From: JAJYSO01 sp964579505
GTDB lineage: Bacteria; Bacteroidota; Bacteroidia; Flavobacteriales; Flavobacteriaceae
NCBI GenBank assembly: GCA_964579505.1
Contig: CAZOGC010000015.1
Span: 1 to 64,000 of the forward strand
Reading direction: 5' to 3'
Length of the DNA stretch: 64,000 nt
Shown here: positions 42,333 to 50,674 of the stretch, piece by piece
Numbering within the stretch: the first letter of the stretch is position 1
Layout: every line of letters begins with the position of its first letter
Translations under genes and position numbers: made by a program
Notes under the pieces: model-generated
The model's input: the letters and a program-made list of their open reading frames with translations, nothing else
Database searches by the model: none
What the model was told of the DNA's origin: nothing

Positions 42333-43731
42333 GGGGTTTGTTTAATGGTGTATAATCATCTGTTTGATTAAGGTGCTTTTGGTCGATTTGTTTACTGGCT
42401 TTGGCGCCTAATTTTTTAAGATTTTCTACACGTGAAACCAAATTACCTTTTCCGGTTAATTTTTTCATGGTAGAATCGTAGCTGCCCTGAACGGTTTTGA
42501 GTTGTTTTCCTACTTTCTCAAAATCTGTAATTAAATTTACAAAAGTATCATATAACCGGCCGGCTTGGGTAGCAATCTCAATAGAATTTTTTCTTTGCCT
42601 CTCGTTTTGCCACATACTGTCTATGGTTTTTAAGACAGCTAGTAGAGTAGTGGGGGTAACAATAATTATATTTTTGTCAAAAGCATCTCCATACAACCCG
42701 GGGTGAGCATTAGAAGCTAGCGCAAAAGCTGCTTCAATAGGTATGAATAGCAGCGTAAAATCGGGGCTTTCCATTTGGTAGAGTTGCTGATAATTTTTGC
42801 GGCTCAGCTCATCAACATGTTTTTTAATAGAGGCGAGATGTTGATTTAAGTAATTCTTTTTGGCGGTGCTTTCTTCAGCATTAATGTAGTGCTCGTAAGC
42901 GGTAAGCGAAACCTTAGAGTCTATAATCATTTTCTTATCTCCCGGCAGATGGATCACCACATCGGGCATTACGCGTTTGTTTTGTTCGGTAGTAAAACTT
43001 TGTTGTTCAAAATATTCGCTATCTTTTTGTAAACCACTGCGTTCCAGCACTCGTCTAAGCACCATCTCACCCCAATTCCCCTGCATTTTACTATCCCCTT
43101 TTAAGGCTTTGGTAAGGTTGGTGGCTTCTTCGCTAATCTTGAGATTTTGTTTGTTCAGTTGATCGAGGTGTTTTCCCAATTCGGTATGTCGTTTTAGCGA
43201 GGCCTCGCGGTTTTTGTCTACCTTTTCTTCAAAATCTTTAATCTTCTTTTGAAGAGGGGTAAGGATATTTTCTATATTGGTTTTGTTGAGCTGGGTAAAT
43301 TTTTCTGATTTTTGTTCGAGGATTTTATTGGCCAAGTTTTCAAATTCTTTTTCAAATTTTTCTTGTAGTTTTTTTATTTCGGCCTTTTCTTCATTGGCTT
43401 TTTGTTGAAGATTGCTAAACTCAGTGTTGCGGCGGGTTAGTTGAATATGTAACTGCTCTTTTTCTTGTCGTATATGGACAAGTTCTTTTTTTAATTCATC
43501 TAATTTTTGCCGATTTTCAGTCTCAATTTTAGAAATTTGTTGCTGATAATTTTCTCGTTCTTCTTTGCGAAGATCTTCAGCGTGTTTGGCCTGCAATGTT
43601 GCGGTAGTAATATGATTTTCTAAGTCTTTTGTTTGCCCTTCTTTTTTAGAAGAGGCTGTTTTTTGCCCTATAAAAAAACCGAGCAGCAGCATTAAAATTG
43701 CTAAAATTATAAATAGAATGTAATTTTCCAT
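42316..43731 (-). CDS. rmuC: RmuC-family DNA recombination protein
   Basis: 471 residues. A single N-terminal membrane helix (ILFIILAILMLLLGFFIGQK) is followed by a long coiled coil at about 30-210. The RmuC core then begins (GNWGEMVLRRVLERSGL, MPDVVIHLPGDKKMIIDSKV), which resembles the PD-(D/E)xK nuclease fold. E. coli RmuC limits inverted-repeat rearrangements; its exact activity is debated. Membrane anchoring is usual for the family. Length is normal. Confidence 0.93.
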   Translation of the reverse strand: MENYILFIILAILMLLLGFFIGQKTASSKKEGQTKDLENHITTATLQAKHAEDLRKEERENYQQQISKIETENRQKLDELKKELVHIRQEKEQLHIQLTRRNTEFSNLQQKANEEKAEIKKLQEKFEKEFENLANKILEQKSEKFTQLNKTNIENILTPLQKKIKDFEEKVDKNREASLKRHTELGKHLDQLNKQNLKISEEATNLTKALKGDSKMQGNWGEMVLRRVLERSGLQKDSEYFEQQSFTTEQNKRVMPDVVIHLPGDKKMIIDSKVSLTAYEHYINAEESTAKKNYLNQHLASIKKHVDELSRKNYQQLYQMESPDFTLLFIPIEAAFALASNAHPGLYGDAFDKNIIIVTPTTLLAVLKTIDSMWQNERQRKNSIEIATQAGRLYDTFVNLITDFEKVGKQLKTVQGSYDSTMKKLTGKGNLVSRVENLKKLGAKASKQIDQKHLNQTDDYTPLNKPHENSL

Positions 43732-43858
43732 GAGTTTTGAAAAGCTATTAACTTGCTATTGAAAAGGTTAAAAAAGATATATTGAAAGCTAAAAGTACTA
43801 AAAAGAGCCAAGAGTTTACTAACTATTTTTAATGAATAAGAAGTATGTAGTGTGTAAA

Positions 43859-43890
43859 AAAATAGCTGCCTTGATTGAGACAGCTATTTT
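43859..43890 (-). terminator. Intrinsic terminator after the hibernation factor gene
   Basis: AAAATAGCTG and CAGCTATTTT form a 10-bp stem with a 12-base loop. Read on the minus strand the stem is followed by a run of T residues. It lies 26 bases beyond the stop codon of the gene at 43916-44221. Confidence 0.75.
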
Positions 43891-43915
43891 GTAAAATATT
43901 TTGACGACTTATATT

Positions 43916-44221
43916 TTATACACGCGCCTTCATTTTTTCTTTTCGTTTCTGCAATTTTCGTTTAAGATCGGCTATGGTTTTGTAAATTGCTTTGTCAAAA
44001 TTTTCTTCATTACTAGCCACAAAGATTTCCGGACCGGGAACACTGAGTCTAATTTCGCAAATTCTTCCCATGTCATTGGCAGTAGAATTTTCGGTTTTAA
44101 AATAAACATCGGCACTCACGATAAAATCGTAATGGCGTTTGAGTTTATCCAATTTTTCTTGAGTAAAACTTTCAAGCCTGTCGCTTGCTGAAACGTGAAC
44201 ATAATTGAAATGCGTATCCAT
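43916..44221 (-). CDS. hpf: Ribosome hibernation promoting factor, short type (HPF/RaiA)
   Basis: 101 residues of the S30AE fold that binds the 30S decoding centre in stationary phase and silences ribosomes. The start MDTHFNYVHVSASDRLESFTQEKLDKL is given here only as its flanks, HVSASDRLES and QEKLDKL, which match the family. The basic C-terminus (KRKLQKRKEKMKARV) contacts rRNA. It lacks the C-terminal dimerisation domain of long HPF. It is a single gene with its own terminator. Confidence 0.88.
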   Translation of the reverse strand: MDTHFNYVHVSASDRLESFTQEKLDKLKRHYDFIVSADVYFKTENSTANDMGRICEIRLSVPGPEIFVASNEENFDKAIYKTIADLKRKLQKRKEKMKARV

Positions 44222-44379
44222 AAGTAATAGATATTAAGTTAGAGAAATAAAGATACAATATTTATGCAATTAATGCAGGTTTTTAAAGGTTTTTTAGGGT
44301 ATAAAACGGAAAAAATAAAAGGCTATAATGAAGTTTGTAAATAGCGGCTCTTAAAGCTTATTTTGTAAAGTAAAAAGAA

Positions 44380-44387
44380 TATCTTTG
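44380..44387 (+). promoter_or_regulatory. Promoter -7 element of the fluoride riboswitch and crcB
   Basis: TATCTTTG fits TAnnTTTG. A transcript start 6-8 bases downstream would coincide with the first bases of the riboswitch aptamer. TTTG at 44362-44365 is 14 bases upstream, shorter than usual for a -33 box. Confidence 0.55.
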
Positions 44388-44397
44388 CAACCCTGAT

Positions 44398-44447
44398 GGC
44401 GATGGAGTTCGCCATAACCGCTTCTTTATAAGCTGATGACTCCTGCC
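44398..44447 (+). ncRNA. Fluoride riboswitch (crcB motif)
   Basis: The 50 bases show each hallmark of the crcB RNA. The first stem is GGCGA/TCGCC (44398-44402, 44409-44413) and the conserved linker ATAACCGC follows. The second stem is GCTT/AAGC (44420-44423, 44430-44433), then CTGATGACTCC. Loop bases GGAGT of the first stem can pair with ACTCC downstream to form the known pseudoknot. It lies 32 bases before crcB, a fluoride exporter gene. No terminator hairpin follows, so control at translation is likely. Confidence 0.93.
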
Positions 44448-44479
44448 TTATACTAAATTTAATAAACACATAATTAGTT

Positions 44480-44857
44480 ATGGGTAGAACACTTTTATTA
44501 ATTGGCATTGGAGGTTTCTTAGGCAGTATTGCCCGGTATCTTACCTCACTTTTGGGTAGTAAATTGTGGAGCGGAGTGTTTCCATTCGGTACTTTTCTAA
44601 CAAACATTATAGGCTGTTTATTTATAGGGTTTATTTTCGGACTTTCACAAAAGTACGGATGGCTTACACCTCAGTGGCGCTTCTTTTTAGCTACAGGTTT
44701 TTGCGGAGGGTATACCACCTTTTCTACCTTTGTATTAGACAATGCTAAGTTGTTACAAACCGGACAATATTGGCCGTTTATTGGCTATACCTTCTTAAGT
44801 ATAGCGGTGGGTATTTTTTTGGTGTTTACTGGAATATTGTTGGCAAAGTATTGCTAA
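44480..44857 (+). CDS. crcB: Fluoride channel CrcB/Fluc
   Basis: A 125-residue dual-topology fluoride channel with four membrane helices that exports F- when cytosolic levels rise. The N-terminus GGFLGSIARYLTS and the motif CGGYTTFSTF in helix 3, which holds the sodium site and the conserved Phe residues, are present. A single gene implies a homodimer. The fluoride riboswitch directly upstream confirms both function and regulation. Confidence 0.95.
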   Translation: MGRTLLLIGIGGFLGSIARYLTSLLGSKLWSGVFPFGTFLTNIIGCLFIGFIFGLSQKYGWLTPQWRFFLATGFCGGYTTFSTFVLDNAKLLQTGQYWPFIGYTFLSIAVGIFLVFTGILLAKYC

Positions 44858-44940
44858 TACACAGCTTACGAGATTTAACAGGCCAAAATAAAAGATAAAA
44901 GAGCTGTTAAAAAAGCCTTTTTATTGTCACTTCGTTTTTA

Positions 44941-44948
44941 TATTTTTG
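44941..44948 (+). promoter_or_regulatory. Candidate -7 promoter element of hppA
   Basis: TATTTTTG fits TAnnTTTG, 49 bases before the hppA ATG. TTG at 44924-44926 is 14 bases upstream, closer than usual. Confidence 0.4.
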
Positions 44949-44997
44949 CAGGCTGTTATAAATAATGAAATAAACACATTAATTTTTACATTTTCTT

Positions 44998-47280
44998 ATG
45001 GAATCCAATATTATTTTCCTTCCGATTGTGTTGGCCGTTTTAGGTCTTTTATTTATGATCTTTAAAGCGTCTAAAGTAAAAAAACAGTCGCCGGGTCATG
45101 GAAAAATGCAAAGCATTTCTGCCAGCATTAAGAAAGGAGCACTAGCATTTTTAAATGCAGAATACCGTCTATTATTAATTTATGTTGTGTTGGCTTCAAT
45201 TGCCTTGTTTATTGTGTCTGAAGTGGTAGATACAACTAGCTGGCTCATCGTTCCGGCCTTTATTATTGGTGGGTTTTTCTCTGCCTTTGCCGGAAATATT
45301 GGTATGCGTATTGCTACTGAAGCAAATGCTAGAACTGCAGAAGCAGCTAAAACAAGTTTGCCTAAGGCTTTAAAAGTTTCTTTTAATGGAGGAACCGTAA
45401 TGGGCTTAGGCGTTGCCGGCCTTGCTGTTTTGGGGTTGAGTTTGTTAACGATGTTCTTTATTAGTCAATTTGTAGGAAACTCAGCTAACTTGTATGATGA
45501 TATGACGATGGTGCTTGAAGCATTAGCCGGTTTCTCTATAGGGGCAGAATCTATTGCACTTTTTGCTCGTGTAGGAGGTGGTATTTATACAAAAGCTGCT
45601 GATGTTGGTGCTGACTTAGTAGGAAAAGTAGAAGCAGGTATTCCGGAAGATGATCCAAGAAACCCGGCCACTATTGCCGATAACGTAGGCGATAACGTAG
45701 GTGATGTTGCCGGAATGGGAGCTGACTTATTTGGTAGTTATGTAGCTACAGTATTGGCCGCTATGGTTTTAGGAAATTATGTGATTCGTGATATGTCCTT
45801 AGACGGAACGCCTTATACAGATGCTTTTAATAATATGGGTCCTATTTTGTTGCCATTGGTTATTGCCGGGGTAGGAATTTTAGCCTCAATTATTGGAACT
45901 TTCTTAGTAAAAATTAAATCAAATGATGCTCGTGAGCGCCAAGTACAAGCAGTACTAGATAGAGGTAACTGGACCGCTATTATTTTAACTTTAATTGCTA
46001 GTTTCTTTTTAATTCGTTGGATGCTTCCGGAGCACATTCAAACAAGCTTCTTTGGAGAAGGTGTAAAAACTATTGCTTCTATGAATGTATTTTGGGCGGC
46101 CGTAATTGGTTTAGCTGTTGGTGCTTTAATTACGGCAGTTACAGCATACTATACGAGTTTGGGTAAAAAACCGGTATTAAACATTGTGCGTAACTCTTCT
46201 ACCGGAGCTGCCACTAATATTATTGCTGGTTTGTCTGTAGGAATGAAATCAACTTGCGGATCAGTTATTTTGTTTGCGGGTGCTATTTATGGTTCTTATG
46301 AATTGGCAGGGTTCTACGGAGTAGCTTTGGCGGCTTCTGCTATGATGGCCACCACGGCTATGCAGTTGGCGATAGATGCTTTTGGACCGATTGCCGATAA
46401 TGCCGGTGGAGTGGCTGAAATGAGTGAATTGCCAAGCGAAGTTCGTGAACGCACTGATATTTTAGATTCTGTTGGTAACACTACAGCTGCTGTAGGAAAA
46501 GGTTTTGCCATTGCCTCCGCTGCATTAACAGCCTTGGCTTTGTTTGCTGCTTATATTACGTTTACCGGAATTGATGGAATTAATATCTATAAAGCAGATG
46601 TGTTAGCAGCATTGTTTATAGGCGCTATGATACCGGTTATCTTCTCTGCCTTGGCAATGGAATCTGTGGGAAAAGCAGCGATGAAAATGGTGCAGGAGGT
46701 ACGTCGCCAGTTTAAAGAAATTCCCGGAATTATGGAAGGAAAAGCAACTCCCGATTATGCAAGATGTGTAGATATTTCTACCAAAGCAGCCCTTCGCGAA
46801 ATGATTCTTCCAGGTTTGATTACTATTATTGTACCTATTATTATTGGATTAATTTTTGGTGCAGAACCACTTGGAGGCTATATGGCAGGAGTTTGCGTGT
46901 CTGGTGTAATGTGGGCTATTTTCCAAAATAATGCCGGTGGTGCTTGGGATAACGCAAAAAAATCTTTTGAAGCAGGAGTTGAGATAGAAGGTAAAATGAC
47001 CTATAAAGGTAGCGATGCACACAAAGCAGCTGTTATTGGTGATACCGTTGGCGATCCGTTTAAAGATACCTCTGGTCCTTCTATGAATATTTTAATTAAA
47101 CTAACGTGTTTAGTGGCGCTTATTATGGCTCCACTTTTAGGAACTGAATACCATAAAAGTGAAGCTGAAAATACTACACAAGCGCAGGTAGAACAAGTTC
47201 AGAAAACTTCTACCACTCAGAAAGAGCAGGTAGAATTAACGACACTTAACAAAGAAAAGAAAGTGACTGAGGAGAAATAG
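44998..47280 (+). CDS. hppA: Membrane-bound pyrophosphatase, potassium-stimulated, probably sodium-pumping
   Basis: It couples pyrophosphate hydrolysis to outward ion transport across the inner membrane. 760 residues with about 16 helices. The active-site segments DVGADLVGKVEAGIPEDDPRNP and EGKATPDY-type motifs are recognised by VGADLVGK, DNVGDNVGD and GDTVGDPFKDTSGPS. GNTTAAVGKG near 493-502 has Ala where potassium-independent pumps have Lys, so potassium is required; that class is mostly sodium-transporting. After the last helix there is an unusual charged tail of about 45 residues rich in Thr, Gln, Lys and Glu. Confidence 0.94.
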   Translation: MESNIIFLPIVLAVLGLLFMIFKASKVKKQSPGHGKMQSISASIKKGALAFLNAEYRLLLIYVVLASIALFIVSEVVDTTSWLIVPAFIIGGFFSAFAGNIGMRIATEANARTAEAAKTSLPKALKVSFNGGTVMGLGVAGLAVLGLSLLTMFFISQFVGNSANLYDDMTMVLEALAGFSIGAESIALFARVGGGIYTKAADVGADLVGKVEAGIPEDDPRNPATIADNVGDNVGDVAGMGADLFGSYVATVLAAMVLGNYVIRDMSLDGTPYTDAFNNMGPILLPLVIAGVGILASIIGTFLVKIKSNDARERQVQAVLDRGNWTAIILTLIASFFLIRWMLPEHIQTSFFGEGVKTIASMNVFWAAVIGLAVGALITAVTAYYTSLGKKPVLNIVRNSSTGAATNIIAGLSVGMKSTCGSVILFAGAIYGSYELAGFYGVALAASAMMATTAMQLAIDAFGPIADNAGGVAEMSELPSEVRERTDILDSVGNTTAAVGKGFAIASAALTALALFAAYITFTGIDGINIYKADVLAALFIGAMIPVIFSALAMESVGKAAMKMVQEVRRQFKEIPGIMEGKATPDYARCVDISTKAALREMILPGLITIIVPIIIGLIFGAEPLGGYMAGVCVSGVMWAIFQNNAGGAWDNAKKSFEAGVEIEGKMTYKGSDAHKAAVIGDTVGDPFKDTSGPSMNILIKLTCLVALIMAPLLGTEYHKSEAENTTQAQVEQVQKTSTTQKEQVELTTLNKEKKVTEEK

Positions 47281-47314
47281 AAAAATAGATTTTTTCTTAT
47301 ATAATTTTATAAAT

Positions 47315-47350
47315 AAATCCCTGAGAATATTTTCCCGGGGATTTTTTTTT
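47315..47350 (+). terminator. Intrinsic terminator after hppA
   Basis: AAATCCCTGAGAA (47315-47327) pairs with TTCCCGGGGATTT (47332-47344) with one mismatch and one G-T pair, followed by T residues to 47350. It lies 35 bases after the hppA stop. Confidence 0.8.
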
Positions 47351-47532
47351 ATGTAATTACGTGGCTTCGTACTTAATTGAGCCTAACTAGGTTTTTTATC
47401 AACAGATGATTTTTACGACATTATGAGGTTGAAACATAAGAATTACTTTTACATACAGAATACCGGGCAATCAAACACAAACAAAATTTAATACATGGTG
47501 TTCTTGCTGTACGTTAAATAAAGACATAAAAA

Positions 47533-47555
47533 AACCATGAGGTTAGGTCATGGTT
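47533..47555 (-). terminator. Intrinsic terminator of the pfkA-gapA-kinase operon
   Basis: AACCATGA and TCATGGTT form a perfect 8-bp stem with a 7-base loop. On the minus strand the stem runs into TTTTTT. It is 32 bases past the kinase stop. With the hppA terminator it accounts for the roughly 300-base convergent gap; nothing else is seen there. Confidence 0.8.
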
Positions 47556-47586
47556 CTTTATATTATAATAACAAGCTATATTTCTT

Positions 47587-48459
47587 TTAATCTACTGCCA
47601 ACTCAGTTCTTATTTTTTGTTGAAAATAGCGCGTTAGCCCTTCAATGGGGCGCCACACCACATTCCCTAGGGTATATCCGCGCTCTTCTAAAACTTCAGC
47701 AATTACCTCTTTAGAGAAATGTGCTATAGATCCTATAAAATGTATAGGCACTTCTTTGGCCTGTGGAATATTGCTAATCCAATTATCAACAAAAACCTCA
47801 AACTCCCGCTTTACCATTTTTTTTAAAAAGTCAGGTAATGGGTCGTGTTTAAAGATAAACCCGGCAAATTTGGCCAAATATGCATTGGCATTTTGATGCT
47901 TATAGATATTGTTTTTAATGTTTTGAGGAGAGAGGTTAAACTCTTCTTCAAAACGTTTAGCCAAATCTTCAGGCATCTGATGGTAAAAATAGGCGCGTAA
48001 CATTACTTTACCCAAATAACTACCACTGGCTTCATCCATAATCATGTATCCCAAAGAGGGGCAAGGCACTTCTACACGTTTTTTCCCATCAAAATAACAC
48101 GCATTAGAGCCGGTGCCCATAATACAGACAATTCCGGGATCTGTAGTTGCCGATAAACAAGCCGCTAGAAGATCTTCTTCAACTTCACATTTGGCATGTC
48201 TGAAATATTTTTCTAAAAACCGTTTAAGTCGAAGTTTATTTTCTTCGGTTCCACACCCAGATCCATAAAAATAAACCCGTTCAACCCCTTGACTGATGTG
48301 CGAAATTTCTTCGCTTTCAGCTATACGCTTGTGTAGTTTTTGCGTGGTGAGCACATCTGGGTTTAATCCCTTGGTTTTTGCTTTAAAGACTTCGTTTCCG
48401 TCGTGGTCAAGCGCTACCCAGTGGCATTTAGTTGACCCGCCATCAGCAATAAGAATCAT
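47587..48459 (-). CDS. BadF/BadG-type sugar kinase, probable N-acetylglucosamine kinase
   Basis: A 290-residue ASKHA-fold kinase. The phosphate-1 motif LIADGGSTKCHWVALD is near 3-18, phosphate-2 motif CIMGTGSNACYFDGK near 112-126, and MDEASGSYLGK follows. These resemble eukaryotic GlcNAc kinase and bacterial glucosamine kinases. The closest context is pfkA and gapA in the same operon (13-base gap to gapA), which supports a role in feeding amino sugars to glycolysis. BadF-type dehydratase activators have iron-sulfur cysteines that are absent here. The exact sugar remains unproven. Confidence 0.82.
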   Translation of the reverse strand: MILIADGGSTKCHWVALDHDGNEVFKAKTKGLNPDVLTTQKLHKRIAESEEISHISQGVERVYFYGSGCGTEENKLRLKRFLEKYFRHAKCEVEEDLLAACLSATTDPGIVCIMGTGSNACYFDGKKRVEVPCPSLGYMIMDEASGSYLGKVMLRAYFYHQMPEDLAKRFEEEFNLSPQNIKNNIYKHQNANAYLAKFAGFIFKHDPLPDFLKKMVKREFEVFVDNWISNIPQAKEVPIHFIGSIAHFSKEVIAEVLEERGYTLGNVVWRPIEGLTRYFQQKIRTELAVD

Positions 48460-48472
48460 AGTGGTCGATTAT

Positions 48473-49480
48473 TTAGTTTAAAGAGGTTACATACATGGCC
48501 ATGTCTACTAATCTGCTGGCATAACCAAATTCGTTATCATACCAAGCCACTAATTTAAAGAAATTAGTATTAAGTTCCATGCTGGCTGAGGCATCGAATA
48601 TACAACTATGTGAGTCAGAAACAAAATCTTGAGAAACTACTTCGTCTTCGGTATAGTCTAAGAAACCTTTTAACTCGCCATCTGCTTTGGTTTTGATAAC
48701 TTTTTTAATTTCTTCTAAAGAGGTAGATTTTTCTGTACGCATCGTTAAGTCAACTACAGAAACATCGTTAGAAGGAACCCGGAAAGCCATTCCGGTAAGT
48801 TTTCCTTCAAGTTCAGGAATCACTTTAGTAACAGCTATAGCAGCCCCAGTAGAGGTAGGAATAATGTTGTTTAAAGCAGAACGACCTATGCGATAATTCT
48901 TTTTAGAAGGAGCGTCTACGGTAGATTGTGTAGATGTTGTGGCATGTACAGTAGTTAGCAGTCCTTCGGCAATTCCGAAGTGGTCATTTACTACTTTTGC
49001 TAAAACGGCTAAGCAGTTGGTTGTACATGAGGCGTTAGAAACAATTTTTGCATTGGTAGGCACCTCTTTGTGATTAACTCCCATAACATAAGTAGGTGCA
49101 TCTTTAGATGGAGCAGAAATCACTACTTTTTTAGCGCCGGCTTTAAGGTGCGCTGAAGCTTGTGCGTGCGATTTAAAAATACCGGTACATTCTAACACTA
49201 CATCGGCATTAACGGCATTCCAAGCCAAGTTTTCCGGATTGGTTTCTGCAGTTACGCGTATGGTGTTTCCATTTACAACTAAGTTACCGTCTACAACTGT
49301 AATAGATCCTTTAAAACGGCCATGAACCGTGTCATATTTTAATAAATAAGCGAGTTGTTCAACCGGAACTAGGTCATTAATAGCTACAATATTTACATTT
49401 TCTTTCTGACTGGCAATGCGAAAAGCAATGCGACCAATACGGCCAAAACCGTTAATGGCTAAATTGATTTTTTTATTCAT
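48473..49480 (-). CDS. gapA: Glyceraldehyde-3-phosphate dehydrogenase
   Basis: It oxidises glyceraldehyde-3-phosphate to 1,3-bisphosphoglycerate with NAD. 335 residues. The Rossmann start INGFGRIGR is at 9-17 and Asp36 (AINDL) favours NAD. The catalytic SNASCTTNC has Cys152. WYDNEFGYASR lies near the C-terminus. It is the middle gene of an operon with pfkA (8-base gap) and the sugar kinase. Confidence 0.97.
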   Translation of the reverse strand: MNKKINLAINGFGRIGRIAFRIASQKENVNIVAINDLVPVEQLAYLLKYDTVHGRFKGSITVVDGNLVVNGNTIRVTAETNPENLAWNAVNADVVLECTGIFKSHAQASAHLKAGAKKVVISAPSKDAPTYVMGVNHKEVPTNAKIVSNASCTTNCLAVLAKVVNDHFGIAEGLLTTVHATTSTQSTVDAPSKKNYRIGRSALNNIIPTSTGAAIAVTKVIPELEGKLTGMAFRVPSNDVSVVDLTMRTEKSTSLEEIKKVIKTKADGELKGFLDYTEDEVVSQDFVSDSHSCIFDASASMELNTNFFKLVAWYDNEFGYASRLVDMAMYVTSLN

Positions 49481-49488
49481 AATATTTA

Positions 49489-50475
49489 TTAGAATGATGT
49501 GATATCCGCTACTCGTAACAAATCTAAATCGACTTTTCCTTCCCCAGAAAGGTTACCTTTTAACGGAATCTTGATTAATGTTCTGTTTTTAATGCCAATC
49601 ATTGCATTGGCTTCCTTATCGAGAAGTGTCTCGACAGCTTTAATACCCATTCGGCTAGCCAACACACGGTCAAAGCAGCTGGGAGCGCCGCCTCGTTGTA
49701 CATGCCCTAATACAGTTACACGCACTTCATAGTTGGTAAGATGGGTTTTGATGTAATCGGCGAGTTCGAAGATGCTTTTCCCCGTTTTTTCGCCTTCAGA
49801 AACTACTACGATACTAGACGTTTTTCCTGATTTTCGGCTGTGTTTTAGGGAGGCAATGAGTCGTTCCGTTCCCAAATTTTTCTCCGGAATCAGAATTTCT
49901 TCGGCTCCGGCACCTATACCAGCATTTAGCGCTAAATCACCGGCATCTCGCCCCATTACTTCTACTAAGAATAAACGATTGTGAGAATTAGCCGTATCTC
50001 TAATTTTATCGATGGCTTCTACAACGGTGTTTAAGGCAGTGTCGTAGCCAATAGTGTAGTCTGTACCAAGAATATCATTATCTATGGTGGCCGGAATACC
50101 AATAATAGGAAATTGATGTTCTTTATAGAAAATCTCGGCTCCTTTAAAGGTACCATTTCCGCCAATAGTTACCAAAGCATCTATTCCTTCTTCTTGTAAA
50201 TTGTTGTAAGCTATTTGACGCCCTTCAGAAGTACGAAACCTTTCTGATCTTGTTGATTTTAAAAAAGTACCCCCACGATTGATAATATTTCGTACTGAAC
50301 GAGCATTTAGACTTTTAAAATCTTTTTCAATAAGTCCTTCGTAACCGCGATATATACCGGAGCACTTTACGTTGTAGTAGGCACAACTTCGTACCACGGC
50401 ACGAATGGCAGCATTCATCCCGGGAGAATCTCCTCCTGATGTCAATACTGCAATGTGTTCAGGCTTTTTGTTCAT
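49489..50475 (-). CDS. pfkA: 6-phosphofructokinase with altered metal-site motif
   Basis: It phosphorylates fructose-6-phosphate to the 1,6-bisphosphate. 328 residues, the bacterial PfkA length. The ATP loop TSGGDSPGMNAAIRA starts at 12, the effector/substrate motif MGRDAGDLALNAG is present, and HVQRGGAPSCFDR lies late. Two family positions differ: GGDGS/T reads GGNGT at 105-109, with Asn for the Asp that binds Mg-ATP, and PGTIDND reads PATIDND at 128-134. It is the first gene of the glycolytic operon. Activity or phosphoryl donor could be altered; the fold itself looks intact. Confidence 0.93.
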   Translation of the reverse strand: MNKKPEHIAVLTSGGDSPGMNAAIRAVVRSCAYYNVKCSGIYRGYEGLIEKDFKSLNARSVRNIINRGGTFLKSTRSERFRTSEGRQIAYNNLQEEGIDALVTIGGNGTFKGAEIFYKEHQFPIIGIPATIDNDILGTDYTIGYDTALNTVVEAIDKIRDTANSHNRLFLVEVMGRDAGDLALNAGIGAGAEEILIPEKNLGTERLIASLKHSRKSGKTSSIVVVSEGEKTGKSIFELADYIKTHLTNYEVRVTVLGHVQRGGAPSCFDRVLASRMGIKAVETLLDKEANAMIGIKNRTLIKIPLKGNLSGEGKVDLDLLRVADITSF

Positions 50476-50503
50476 AGTCTTACTGTTTTTATATTCGTAA
50501 AAA

Positions 50504-50528
50504 ATACACTCATTTTTAAGGAGTGTAT
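50504..50528 (-). terminator. Terminator-like hairpin between ilvE and pfkA
   Basis: ATACACTC and GAGTGTAT form a perfect 8-bp stem with a 9-base loop. On the minus strand it is followed by TTTTTT. It lies 29 bases before the pfkA start and 147 bases after the ilvE stop, so it could end the ilvE transcript or attenuate pfkA from within its leader. Confidence 0.6.
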
Positions 50529-50674
50529 ACTATTTTTACTTTCTATATTGAAAGATGTTAAAAAACAACTCTCAAATAAAACACTTTTCCCTCATAAAAC
50601 AGAGGAAAAAGCGTGAAAGTTTAGTTAAAATATAATTTTATAAAATAGATGAACTAAAAAGCGTTAGGGTAGGC

